DNA from: SBAX01 sp043806315
Lineage (GTDB): Bacteria; Planctomycetota; Phycisphaerae; UBA1845
Assembly: GCA_043806315.1 (NCBI GenBank)
Contig: JAZDHF010000072.1
Span: forward strand, 1-41,227
Length of the DNA: 41,227 bases
Reading direction: 5' to 3'
The notes beneath the pieces were generated by a model that was not told the DNA's origin, did not search any database, and saw nothing but the letters and a program-made list of their open reading frames with translations. Positions 7,126 to 15,442 of this stretch are shown here, piece by piece; position 1 is the first letter of the stretch; the number at the start of each line of letters is the position of its first letter. The position numbers and the translations under genes were made by a program.

Positions 7126-9008
7126 GCAATACCCACGACGTAATTGTCGTCGGCGGGGGGCACGCGGGGATCGAGGCCGCTTGGGCGGCGGCGCGGCTGG
7201 GCGCTCGAACGGCGCTCATCATCATGAGCGCCGAAGCCATCGGGAGGATGTCCTGCAACCCCGCGATCGGGGGGCTGGGCAAGGGCCAGATGGTCCGCGA
7301 GATCGACGCCTTGGGCGGACTTATGGGGCTGGCGACGGACCAAGCCGGCATCCAATTTCGGATGCTCAACCGCAGCAAAGGCCCCGCCGTCTGGGCGCCC
7401 CGCGCCCAATGCGACCGCGACGCCTACCCCCAAGCCGTCCAGCGGCTTCTCCGCCAAGCAATCTCGCTCGACATCATCGAAGGCACCGTCGAGACCATCG
7501 AGACGCGTGGCATGCCCAAGCCCGCCGCAGGCGAGCGCCGGCATGGCGGCGCTGCGCTTGGCCATGCCACCCTCGACCAGCAGGCCCGCGTCACTGCGGT
7601 CACCCTCGCCGACGGACGGCGGATCGAAACCGACGCCGTCATTTTGACGACGGGGACGTTCCTTCGAGGCCTCATGCACTGTGGGCAGGAGCAGACGCAA
7701 GGCGGCCGCGTCGGCGAGCCGGCCGCCGTGGGAATCAGTGACGCGCTCCTGTCACTCGGATTCGAGCTGGGCCGCCTGAAAACCGGCACCCCGCCGCGCG
7801 TCCATCGCGACTCCGTCGATTACGCCGCGTGCGAAGTCCAACCGGGCGACGACGTGCCCGTGCCGTTTTCGGACATGACCGACGCGATCACCCAACGGCA
7901 AGTGGATTGTTGGGTCACGTGGACGCACTCGAAAGTCCACGAGCATATCGTCGCCAATCTTCACCGCGCCCCGATGTACTCCGGGCAGATCCAATCCCGC
8001 GGGCCTCGCTACTGTCCCAGCATCGAGGACAAAGTCGTCCGCTTCGCCGACAAGCCCAAGCACCAAATCTTTCTCGAACCCGAGGGCTACGACAACGAAC
8101 GCATCTATTGCAACGGCATCAGCACATCCTTGCCCAAAGACGTGCAGGACGCCTTCGTCCATGAGGTGCCTGGGTTGGAGCGGGCAAGAATCCTCCAATA
8201 CGGCTACGCCGTGGAGTACGACTACGTTCCCACGCATCAGACGAGGACCTCGTTGGAAACCAAACTCGTGCGAGGATTGTTTCTGGCCGGTCAAATCAAC
8301 GGAACCAGCGGATACGAGGAGGCCGCCGCTCAAGGCTTGGTCGCCGGGATCAACGCCGTGCGTCTGCTCCAAGACGAGGAGCCGTTCGTGATCGGACGCG
8401 ATCAGGCCTACGTCGGCGTGATGATCGACGACCTCGTCACCCGTCCCCCGCTCGAGCCTTACCGCATGTTTACCTCCCGTGCGGAGTACCGCCTTCTGCT
8501 ACGCTCCGACAACGCCGATCAACGCCTCACGCTTATCGGGCGACGCTTAGGAACGGTGGACGACGCCCGGTGGGCACGGTTCCAGGCCAAACGCGATGCC
8601 GTCGCGACCATCGAATCTCTCACCCGAGCAGGGCACTTGAACGGTTCGGGCCTCTCGACTTGGATTCGCCGCCCGGATGCCGACCTAAACACGTTTGCCG
8701 ACGCGATCGCCCGCCTGACGACCCGTGTCTTTGACGCCGACGACCTTGTGCAGGTGATGACCGAGGCCAAGTACAGCGGATACGTCGATCGCCAGGCCCG
8801 GCAGATCGAGCGGTTCCGCCGACTGGAGTCGATGGGGATACCGGACCGAACGGACTACGCCACCATGCCCGAACTACGTTTTGAGGCCCGCGAACGGCTC
8901 GCCCGCGTCGCTCCGGCCACGCTCGGTCAGGCCGCCCGAATCAGCGGCGTAACGCCCGCCGATATCACCGTTCTGTGGATTTATCTTACCGGCCGTCGCC
9001 GAACCTAG
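7122..9008 (+). CDS. mnmG: tRNA uridine-34 carboxymethylaminomethyl enzyme MnmG (GidA)
   Basis: A 628-residue FAD protein that, with MnmE, installs the cmnm5 group on wobble uridine of tRNAs. The N-terminal Rossmann motif DVIVVGGGHAGIEAA, the block RMSCNPAIGGLGKG and the cysteine-containing segment (YCPSIEDKVVRF, then IYCNGISTSLP) are all present. So are the helical C-terminal region and its GQINGTSGYEEAAAQG motif. The ATG at 7122 is chosen because it forms the ATGA overlap with truD and gives the usual N-terminus; a longer in-frame reading from 7098 adds eight unlikely residues. mnmE is not in the window. Confidence 0.97.
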   Translation: MSNTHDVIVVGGGHAGIEAAWAAARLGARTALIIMSAEAIGRMSCNPAIGGLGKGQMVREIDALGGLMGLATDQAGIQFRMLNRSKGPAVWAPRAQCDRDAYPQAVQRLLRQAISLDIIEGTVETIETRGMPKPAAGERRHGGAALGHATLDQQARVTAVTLADGRRIETDAVILTTGTFLRGLMHCGQEQTQGGRVGEPAAVGISDALLSLGFELGRLKTGTPPRVHRDSVDYAACEVQPGDDVPVPFSDMTDAITQRQVDCWVTWTHSKVHEHIVANLHRAPMYSGQIQSRGPRYCPSIEDKVVRFADKPKHQIFLEPEGYDNERIYCNGISTSLPKDVQDAFVHEVPGLERARILQYGYAVEYDYVPTHQTRTSLETKLVRGLFLAGQINGTSGYEEAAAQGLVAGINAVRLLQDEEPFVIGRDQAYVGVMIDDLVTRPPLEPYRMFTSRAEYRLLLRSDNADQRLTLIGRRLGTVDDARWARFQAKRDAVATIESLTRAGHLNGSGLSTWIRRPDADLNTFADAIARLTTRVFDADDLVQVMTEAKYSGYVDRQARQIERFRRLESMGIPDRTDYATMPELRFEARERLARVAPATLGQAARISGVTPADITVLWIYLTGRRRT

Positions 9009-9113
9009 CGGACCACCCCTGCCACGCCCACCACTACGTCCTAGAAGGCGGGACACCCCGGCCGGCCCGCCACGCCTCGATCCAACATTCAGCCCGCACG
9101 CCGGATTTTTTCG

Positions 9114-9142
9114 TTGACGACGAAATCTCCCGTATGTATCGT
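9114..9142 (+). promoter_or_regulatory. Sigma-70-like promoter of the signalling cluster
   Basis: TTGACG (9114-9119) and TATCGT (9137-9142) are spaced by 17 bases, matching 5 of 6 and 4 of 6 consensus bases. The -35 box sits inside an inverted repeat TTTCGT-TGACG-ACGAAA (9109-9125), a possible operator. It lies about 75 bases before the first signalling gene. Confidence 0.55.
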
Positions 9143-9216
9143 ATAGGAAACATGGGGGGATTGGACAAGTTGAGTAGTATTTGACGCTCAAGGATGGCTA
9201 CGCGAGAGGGAACATC

Positions 9217-9801
9217 ATGGCGGATGACGGACGAATCAAAACGATATTCACCACCGGCGAAGTAGCGCAAATCTGCAAGGTCAGTCAGCAGACGGTGATC
9301 CGCTGCTTTGACAGCGGCCGTTTGCAGGGCTTTCGGGTCCCGGGGTCGCGCTTCAGGCGTATCCCCCGCGAATCCCTGATTGCCTTTATGAAGAACAACG
9401 ACATCCCGATGGACCAGCTTGAAACGGGGAAGAAGCGGGTCCTGGTCGTGGATGACGATGAGGCCGTCGTGGACATGTTCAACGAGTTGTTGGAGCGCGA
9501 CGGCCGCTTCGAGGTCCGCACGGCCTCGACCGGCTACGACGCGGGAATCCTCACCGAGAAGTTTCGCCCTGATGTGTTGCTGCTCGACTTCAAGCTGCCC
9601 GACATCAACGGTAACGTCGTGTGTCGCACGATACGCGCCAACCCGAATTACCGGCACATGAAGATCCTCATGATCAGCGGCGTGGCCGACCCGGATGAGG
9701 TCGCGGAGTTGAAATCGGCCGGGGCGGATGAGTTCATCCGCAAACCCTTCGACATCAACGCCGTGATCTGTCGAATCGCCGAAATGATGAAGGTCGCGTA
9801 G
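9217..9801 (+). CDS. HTH-receiver response regulator
   Basis: A 194-residue protein. Residues 10-60 form a MerR/excisionase-type helix-turn-helix (FTTGEVAQICKVSQQTVIRC, then SGRLQGFRVPGSRFRRIP). Residues 73-194 form a complete receiver domain: the acidic cluster VVDDDE, phosphoacceptor D124 in LLLDFKLPDINGN, a Ser in LMISG and the Lys in FIRKPF. The N-terminal position of the DNA-binding domain is unusual for response regulators. GAGAGGG about six bases before the ATG supports the start at 9217 over the longer reading. It leads a run with a histidine kinase and a second receiver protein, so a phosphorelay is likely. The regulated genes are unknown. Confidence 0.88.
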   Translation: MADDGRIKTIFTTGEVAQICKVSQQTVIRCFDSGRLQGFRVPGSRFRRIPRESLIAFMKNNDIPMDQLETGKKRVLVVDDDEAVVDMFNELLERDGRFEVRTASTGYDAGILTEKFRPDVLLLDFKLPDINGNVVCRTIRANPNYRHMKILMISGVADPDEVAELKSAGADEFIRKPFDINAVICRIAEMMKVA

Positions 9802-9834
9802 GCGCATCGGACGCTGCGGGATTCCGGCCGGGAA

Positions 9835-9855
9835 CCCTTCGAGGCTCAGGGCAAG
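9835..9855. repeat. Short interspersed repeat, intergenic copy
   Basis: CCTTCGAGGCTCAGGGCAAG is one substitution from the reverse complement of the TTGTCCTGAGCCTCGAAGGA element found inside coding sequence at 11060, 11579, 15383, 16180 and 17519. Here it sits between two signalling genes, just before the kinase ribosome site. Confidence 0.7.
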
Positions 9856-9868
9856 CGTGGAGGATGCG

Positions 9869-12163
9869 ATGGCCGTCGGCGTCCAGCGAACCACCTCATC
9901 GCCGTCTCCGGCGCGCGAACGGGTGGAGTTGATCCTCGGCCAATTGGATCAGCTCCCTACGCTGCCGACCGTGGTCGCACGCCTTCTGGCCGTCGCCGGC
10001 TCGGACGATTCGTCCGTCCAAGACCTGGTGCGCATCATCGAACCCGATCCGTCCCTGACCGCCCGCATCCTCAGGATGGTACGCCGCGCCGACCTCGGCG
10101 TCCGCACCCAGGGGATGACCGTCCCCCGCGCCGTCACGCTTCTCGGTTTTCGGGCGGTGCGTAACGCAGCGCTGTCCACGCAATTCTTCGAAACTTTATC
10201 GGCGCCCGGTGAAGACCAGGCCGCGACGACTCGTCGAAAGGGACTGTGGAAGCACAGCCTGGCGATCGCGTGTGCCGCCGAAATGATTGCCGAGCGAACC
10301 GACGCCCCCAACGCGGGCGACGCCTTCGTCTGCGGGTTGCTCCACGACATCGGCAAGATCGCTCTCGACGTTTGCCTCCCCAAGAGCTATGCCCGCGTCC
10401 TGGATCGCAGCGAACATCAACCCGTCTGCCTTTGCGACATCGAGCAGGATATCCTCGGGGTGGACCATACGACCGCCGGGAAGCGCCTCGTCACCCACTG
10501 GCGGCTGGGGCAGCCGATCGTGGAGTGCGTCTGGCTGCATCACCAAGACCCCGACGCGCTTCCCTCCAACGTCGCCCACCCGCGGATGGTGCGGATCGTG
10601 CACGTCGCCGATGCTCTGGTACGCCGTGCGGGAATCGGCGCCTCAGGCTCCGGGCATCCGACCGACATCGAAACCGCAGCGTTGCCTCTAGGGTTGGATC
10701 GCCAAGCCCTCGATCAACTCGTTCAGCGCGTGCCGGAGAGAATGAAGCCGCTCCAAGAAGCCCTCGGCCTCGACGACGACGGCGACGGCGCGTCGAACCT
10801 CGAATCGCTGTCGGAAGCGAACCGCCGACTTGGCCAACTCAATGTCCAACTGGTGGAATCGAACCGGGCGCTGCAACTTCGCTCGGATTGCCTCGACGCC
10901 CTGACCGCCTTCACCGACCGACTGGCAGAAGACGTTCGCGTCGCCGACGTGTGTGCTGCCGCCGCCGACGCCGTCCGCTCGTTCTGCCGGGTCGACCGCG
11001 CCGTCGCCTTTCTGCGGCAGCACGACAGCCGCTTCATTCATTTCGGCGTCAGCGACAAGCTTGTCCTGAGTCTCGAAGGAAGCGAAGCCGCACCCCGCAC
11101 GGCGATCGTCGATTGCGGCGATTTCCCCGCGATCGACGACGTCGACTCGACCCGTGGCATGGTCGCAGCCCCGGAGCGCTGTGAGGACCTGTGGCAACGA
11201 TGTTTCGGTTCGCCCGCGGAAGCGCCACTCTGGATGCTGCCGATTAACACCGATGCAGCGGCGGGGGGCGTGCTGATCGTCGCCGACGACCGCGTCGTAC
11301 GCTCCCTACGCTCCGCTGCGACGGAGTGCGGGTCGCTCGCCGCGGCGATCCGTCTAGCCGTCTCGTCGTCGGCGGCCAGGGTCGATGCGGAGAAAACGGC
11401 GGAGGAACTGTTGGACCTCAACCGGCGGCTCCATACCGCCCAAAAACAACTGGTGCGGATGCGCTCCATCTCCATCATTGCGCAAATGGCCGCCGGCGCC
11501 GCCCACGAGTTGAATAACCCCCTCGCGGTGATCTCCGGCCGCGCCCAGATGGAGCTCACCCGGTCCGAAGACCCCGAACCTTGTCCTGAGCCGCGAAGGA
11601 GCCGCCGGGCGTTGGAGATCATCATCGAGCAGGCCCAACGGGCATCGGGGATCGTTTCCGACCTGATGAGTTTCGCTAAGCCGGCTGAGCCTCGACCGGT
11701 CGTGCAACCGCTCGCGGACGTGCTGGAAGCGGCCTGTCAGCACTGGCGACGCGTTTCCGGCCTCGGACCCGACCGTCTCGTGCTGTCGATCCGCGATGCT
11801 GATTCAACAGTCTATGGCGACCCCGATCAGCTTCGGGAAATCCTTCAGGCCGTTTTTGCCAATGCCCTCGAAGCTACCGATCCTGCCGCACGGCGCATCG
11901 AAATCAACTCGCCCTCTCGCGCTTCCGATGAGACGGTGCGGATCGTGGTCGAGGACAACGGCGTGGGCATGACGCCGGACGTTCTGGAACATGCCCTCGA
12001 CCCGTTTTTCTCCAGTCGCGCCGCGGGTCGCGGACGAGGATTGGGACTTTCGCGGGCCTATCGGCTCGCGGAAATCAACGGCGGAAGCCTGTGGCTCGAA
12101 TCAACGCCCAACATCGCCACCACCGTCACCATCGAGCTACCCGCCCGCGCACCGGCGACCTAG
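9869..12163 (+). CDS. HDOD-GAF sensor histidine kinase
   Basis: A 764-residue cytoplasmic protein with no membrane segments. Residues about 20-290 are an HDOD domain, with IEPDPSLTARILRMV, then VTLLGFRAVRNAAL, and CGLLHDIGKIAL with the HD pair kept. A coiled linker (residues 310-345) and a GAF-like domain (about 350-490) follow. The kinase core has the H-box MAAGAAHELNNPLAVISG, N-box VFANALEA, G1 VEDNGVGM and G2 GRGRGLGLS. The ATG at 9869 is preferred because GGAGG lies five bases upstream; a GTG at 9857 is in frame. It probably phosphorylates the HTH-receiver encoded upstream. Two copies of the short interspersed repeat are read in frame within it. Confidence 0.92.
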   Translation: MAVGVQRTTSSPSPARERVELILGQLDQLPTLPTVVARLLAVAGSDDSSVQDLVRIIEPDPSLTARILRMVRRADLGVRTQGMTVPRAVTLLGFRAVRNAALSTQFFETLSAPGEDQAATTRRKGLWKHSLAIACAAEMIAERTDAPNAGDAFVCGLLHDIGKIALDVCLPKSYARVLDRSEHQPVCLCDIEQDILGVDHTTAGKRLVTHWRLGQPIVECVWLHHQDPDALPSNVAHPRMVRIVHVADALVRRAGIGASGSGHPTDIETAALPLGLDRQALDQLVQRVPERMKPLQEALGLDDDGDGASNLESLSEANRRLGQLNVQLVESNRALQLRSDCLDALTAFTDRLAEDVRVADVCAAAADAVRSFCRVDRAVAFLRQHDSRFIHFGVSDKLVLSLEGSEAAPRTAIVDCGDFPAIDDVDSTRGMVAAPERCEDLWQRCFGSPAEAPLWMLPINTDAAAGGVLIVADDRVVRSLRSAATECGSLAAAIRLAVSSSAARVDAEKTAEELLDLNRRLHTAQKQLVRMRSISIIAQMAAGAAHELNNPLAVISGRAQMELTRSEDPEPCPEPRRSRRALEIIIEQAQRASGIVSDLMSFAKPAEPRPVVQPLADVLEAACQHWRRVSGLGPDRLVLSIRDADSTVYGDPDQLREILQAVFANALEATDPAARRIEINSPSRASDETVRIVVEDNGVGMTPDVLEHALDPFFSSRAAGRGRGLGLSRAYRLAEINGGSLWLESTPNIATTVTIELPARAPAT
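11060..11080. repeat. Short interspersed repeat inside the kinase gene
   Basis: It matches TTGTCCTGAGCCTCGAAGGA with one change and is read in frame as LVLSLEG, in the GAF-like region of the HDOD kinase. Other copies are translated in other frames. Confidence 0.7.
11579..11600. repeat. Short interspersed repeat inside the kinase gene, second copy
   Basis: TTGTCCTGAGCCGCGAAGGA differs by one base from the element and is read as PCPEPRRS. It forms an extra loop between the H-box helix and the next helix of the kinase core, so it looks like an insertion that the fold tolerated. Confidence 0.7.
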
Positions 12164-12178
12164 ACCGAGCCGAATGTC

Positions 12179-12257
12179 GAATGTCGATTGTCGAATGTCG
12201 AATACATTCGCGGAAGGTGTCGTTCATTCGACATTCGACATTCGACAATCGACATTC
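12179..12257. repeat. Long inverted repeat built from GAATGTCGA units
   Basis: The arms at 12179-12203 and 12233-12257 are perfect 25-bp inverted copies around a 29-base loop. Each arm is made of tandem variants of GAATGTCGA/GATTGTCGA. It begins 16 bases after the kinase stop and ends 43 bases before the next gene. In RNA it would be a strong stem able to limit read-through or protect mRNA ends. A half-copy of the same sequence occurs at 17136-17168. Confidence 0.85.
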
Positions 12258-12300
12258 CGCATCCCTACGTCGCAGTACCTGTCTCGCAGGATAACGCTCC

Positions 12301-12858
12301 ATGTCCGATCGCGCCCCCAAGATTCTCCTCGTCGAGCCCGACCCGGAGATGGTCGAGATGCTGGTCGGCTCGCTCCGCCGACGGTTCGACGCCCAGGTGA
12401 CGTGCGTGGACGGCGCCGACGCGTGCCTGAACACCGATCTGTATGACCCACATGACGTGGTCATCGCCGAGTGGGAGCTGGAGGACTCGGACGGCCTGCA
12501 GCTCGCCGAAAATCTGACCATCCTCGCCCCGCGCCCGATCATCCTGCTTGCCGACGAACCCACCTCGCGCGACGCCATCGGGGCGATGCGGCTTGGCGTC
12601 CGCGACCTGTTCACCAAGCCGTTCCCCGTCGAGGACCTGCTCGACGCGACCGAGCGCGCCGTCGCCGGCCATGAGCTGAAACGTCAACACGCCGCCAAGT
12701 ATCGTCGCATGCGCGAGCTCGTTCGCCACGTGATCCGGGAACGCCGCGATTTGAACCGGCGCATCGAGCTGGTCTGCCGCGACCTCGTCGAGGCCCACCG
12801 CCGACTCGTCCACCGCGTCCTGGCGCTCGAGGGGACGCAGACGGGACAATCGGCGTAA
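12301..12858 (+). CDS. Degenerate receiver-domain protein with C-terminal coiled coil
   Basis: A 185-residue protein. Residues 6-125 follow the receiver fold: ILLVEPDPEMVEML gives the acidic pair E12/D14, and K106 sits in LFTKPF. The phosphoacceptor position, however, is E57 (VVIAEWELEDSDG), and the switch Thr/Ser is Ala84. A Glu there often mimics the phosphorylated state, so this protein may be constitutively active or a phosphorylation-independent binding partner. The last 60 residues are charged and helical (RRMRELVRHVIRERRDLNRR). It is the third member of the signalling cluster, separated from the kinase by a strong inverted repeat. Confidence 0.85.
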   Translation: MSDRAPKILLVEPDPEMVEMLVGSLRRRFDAQVTCVDGADACLNTDLYDPHDVVIAEWELEDSDGLQLAENLTILAPRPIILLADEPTSRDAIGAMRLGVRDLFTKPFPVEDLLDATERAVAGHELKRQHAAKYRRMRELVRHVIRERRDLNRRIELVCRDLVEAHRRLVHRVLALEGTQTGQSA

Positions 12859-12863
12859 ACGTT

Positions 12864-13001
12864 GAAACGTCGAAAAGCCGAAAAGCCGAAACGCCGAAAA
12901 GCCGAAAAACTGAAAAGCCGAAAAACCGAAAAGCCGAAATATCGCGGGATTGTGCGGTCCCTGCTTTCGGCGTTTCGGTGTTTCGGCGTTTTTGCGTTTC
13001 C
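12864..13001. repeat. GCCGAAAA microsatellite folding into a long hairpin
   Basis: About ten imperfect tandem GCCGAAAA units (12870-12942) are followed by a short GC-rich spacer. Three complementary units (TTTCGGCG, TTTCGGTG, TTTCGGCG) then follow at 12964-12995. The element fills the gap between two convergent genes. It could act as a bidirectional terminator, with A-runs or T-runs on either side of the stem. Confidence 0.75.
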
Positions 13002-13005
13002 CGTC

Positions 13006-13377
13006 TTACAGCCACTTCGACAAAATGAGATGGATTACGACCGCCCCGGCGAATGCAATCGCGATCTTGAGGGGCCAGGGCATGGTCTTGGGCGGCGGCT
13101 CGACCAGGCGGAGAGCGTGGTAGATTTCCTCGGAATCCTCGCTGTGGAGTGCCTCCTCGCGGCACTCGGCGATCAGTCGCCCGGTCTCCACGGCGGACAA
13201 ATGCAACTGCGCGGCGTAGCGAACGATCCGCCGCCGGCGGCTGGGCGTCAGGCGCCCGCTGCGCACCTCCTGGGCGATGAGTCGGCGAAAGATTTCCTTC
13301 GTGTCGATGCGCCCGGGGCCGGTGGACTTGAAACCGCCGACGAAACTGCGCGCCTCGTCACGATCGGGCTCGTGCAC
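13006..13377 (-). CDS. Tail-anchored membrane protein of unknown function
   Basis: From GTG at 13377 the protein has 123 residues. A basic helical domain (IFRRLIAQEVRSGRLTPSRR, then RRIVRYAAQLHLSAVETGRLIAEC) is followed by a single C-terminal membrane helix (LKIAIAFAGAVVIHLIL). The cytoplasmic part would therefore be anchored by its tail. GTG at 13377 has a purine-rich site (GGGGGAAGAAGG) before it; an ATG at 13437 adds 20 residues. It converges with the receiver gene across the microsatellite hairpin. No function is recognised. Confidence 0.65.
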   Translation of the reverse strand: MHEPDRDEARSFVGGFKSTGPGRIDTKEIFRRLIAQEVRSGRLTPSRRRRIVRYAAQLHLSAVETGRLIAECREEALHSEDSEEIYHALRLVEPPPKTMPWPLKIAIAFAGAVVIHLILSKWL

Positions 13378-13556
13378 GGACCTTCTTCCCCCTTCTGTCT
13401 GATGATAGCCCTGCAGCGCCCCGATTTCAGCGCGCACCGCTCCTGGAAGAAATCCGCTTCGCGCACCCCCGTGCGGCTCGACGTTATGGGAACGTCGAGC
13501 GGGAATTGCGCCGCCCGAATGTGCTATATAGGTCTATCCACGAGGGAAAGGACCGA

Positions 13557-13629
13557 TGTCATGCTGAGCGCAGCGAAGCATCTCTGAACCAGAGATTCTC
13601 CGGTCGCCTTCGGCGACCTCAGAATGACA
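13557..13629. repeat. Palindromic TGTCAT-type intergenic repeat
   Basis: The ends TGTCATGCTGAG and CTCAGAATGACA are inverted copies. Inside are two small hairpins, AGAGAT...ATCTCT-like and GGTCGCC-TTC-GGCGACC. This resembles a widespread bacterial repeat class. It shares the CTGAGC...CGAAG signature with the 20-bp element found in genes nearby. Confidence 0.8.
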
Positions 13630-13726
13630 TTTGTCAGCGTACTTTTCCGTTTGTGTGGTTCTGTCTAGGGCAACAGGCGGACGCCTTTTCGCTCTTCGAA
13701 CTTCGATCTTCTCACTTCGCCGCGTT

Positions 13727-15442
13727 TCACACTTCGACGCGATTGAAATGCTTGGCCCCGACCCACAATGCGGCACACCCCGCCGCGATGCTGGTGAGCG
13801 CGGCCGTCGCGCACAGCAACAGCGACCGCGCATCCGGCAAGGTGTTGGCGGAGAGGTATCGCGACTGCCAGGTGGCCAATCCCACGCCCGTCAGGACGAT
13901 CGCCACCAGCGCCACCGACGCGAGCAGGTTCGTCGTCCCGCCCAGCCCGCTGGCAATGCGGGCGACGTTGGTCTGTCCGAACATCGGAAGCCGCGCTCCG
14001 ATCCCCACCGAAAAACCGCACAACCCGAAGCAGATCGCCATGGTGACGAGCAAGTGAATCGCGGTCCACACCATGTCGAGATTTAACATGAACGCGGCCA
14101 AGCTCATCGCCCCCACGGCCACCAGCAACGTCACGGTCATCGAAAAGGCGAACTTCGCCAGGAGCACCCGTCCCCGCGGCAACGGCAATACGCCCATCAA
14201 CCACAGCTTCTGCCCTTCGAGCGATACCAACGGAAACACGAATCGACAGGTGAACGTCGCCAGAATCAGGCTCACCGCGCACAAGTTCAGGAAGGGAATG
14301 AACAGAAACCATCCCGACGCGGAAAACTCCAAACGCAGCGTGGGCATGTTGGTGAGGTATAACACCAGCAACCCGAACAGGATCGTAAGCTGACTCCACT
14401 GCGCGGGATCGCGGCAGAACGTCCGCAGGTCCTTGGCCGCAATCAGCCGCAACGGAAGTGGTAGGTAGAAGAACACCCAACCCGCCGCCCCGCCCGACGC
14501 CTCCGCCGCCGATCTCCGCCCGCCGCCCGGTCCCGCCGAGGCCCGATCGTAGGCCCCGTCGAAATACCCGGATACGATCCTCACCCCCACCCAACTCAAA
14601 AAGAACGCATTCGCCAGCGTCACCCCCAGGTAGCGAAACGACACGGGGAACTGCCCGTGTACCGCCTGGTCGATGCCCGCCGCCACCCAGTTGTTCGGAA
14701 GCAACGCGGACTGCACAAAGCTCATCCGCGTCAGGAACGCCCGTAGCCACACCTCCGTCGCCGTCTCCCCGATCTGTAGCGAACGGAGCCCCGTCACGAT
14801 GACCGCGGTCAGCCCCACCGCCGTCAGGAGCGTCACGGCCCGCGTCGCTCTTCGCGGAAAAAACCGCGCCACGCCCCAGGCCAGCAACAATCCGATCGCG
14901 CCCGGGATTGGAATGAAGGCCAGAAAAAACGCCAGGAAAAACAGGTAGAAGATCGGTTCCTCCGATGTCGCCGCCATGGCGAACATCATCGGCAGCCCCA
15001 AGAGGATCAGCGACCAACTGGACAGGGCCAGACACTCCAGATACTTGAGCGTCACCACGTCGAGCGGCGCGATCGGCAGGGTCAACAGGTACGGCGATTC
15101 CGATTTTCCGAACAAGGCGCCGTAAGCGATGATCGCATTGGAGAAGGTCAGCAGCGCCAGCATGGCGACGAAAAAGAAATTGAACACCAGCGGGATCGCG
15201 ACCGTCGCCTCCAACGGCGTGCGCGAGAGCTGCATGAACACCAGTCGAAACAGCCCGTACAATCCGAACCAGATCAACCCGATCAACAGGACCGCGGCGA
15301 CGAGACGTATCGGCGCGTCGTGAACCGCCTGGGCGACGCGGTTCACCACCGCCCGACCGCGAACGCGAAGCAGCAAGCCCAACCTTGTCCTGAGCCTCGA
15401 AGGATTCGGCTCGGTCACGTCGAGCGCCGGGGCCTCACTCAT
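13727..15442 (-). CDS. ABC exporter permease (about 12 membrane segments)
   Basis: A 571-residue integral membrane protein of the large ABC-2-like exporter permease group. Hydrophobic segments occur throughout (LVAAVLLIGLIWFGLYGLF and FFFVAMLALLTFSNAII early; VLLAKFAFSMTVTLLVAVGA and LLASVALVAIVLTGVGLA late). The cytoplasmic loop near residue 310 is rich in Gly, Ala and Ser. The ATG at 15442 is preferred because it overlaps the ATPase stop in ATGAGTGA; an upstream ATG at 15472 would overlap more. The N-terminus (EPNPSRLRTR) is encoded by a copy of the short interspersed repeat. Together with the ATPase it should move a substrate across the inner membrane. The substrate is unknown. Confidence 0.85.
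   Translation of the reverse strand: MSEAPALDVTEPNPSRLRTRLGLLLRVRGRAVVNRVAQAVHDAPIRLVAAVLLIGLIWFGLYGLFRLVFMQLSRTPLEATVAIPLVFNFFFVAMLALLTFSNAIIAYGALFGKSESPYLLTLPIAPLDVVTLKYLECLALSSWSLILLGLPMMFAMAATSEEPIFYLFFLAFFLAFIPIPGAIGLLLAWGVARFFPRRATRAVTLLTAVGLTAVIVTGLRSLQIGETATEVWLRAFLTRMSFVQSALLPNNWVAAGIDQAVHGQFPVSFRYLGVTLANAFFLSWVGVRIVSGYFDGAYDRASAGPGGGRRSAAEASGGAAGWVFFYLPLPLRLIAAKDLRTFCRDPAQWSQLTILFGLLVLYLTNMPTLRLEFSASGWFLFIPFLNLCAVSLILATFTCRFVFPLVSLEGQKLWLMGVLPLPRGRVLLAKFAFSMTVTLLVAVGAMSLAAFMLNLDMVWTAIHLLVTMAICFGLCGFSVGIGARLPMFGQTNVARIASGLGGTTNLLASVALVAIVLTGVGLATWQSRYLSANTLPDARSLLLCATAALTSIAAGCAALWVGAKHFNRVEV
15383..15404. repeat. Short interspersed repeat inside the permease gene
   Basis: TTGTCCTGAGCCTCGAAGGA on the plus strand is an exact copy of the element at 16180-16200. 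On the minus strand it encodes PSRLRT near the permease N-terminus. Confidence 0.8.
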
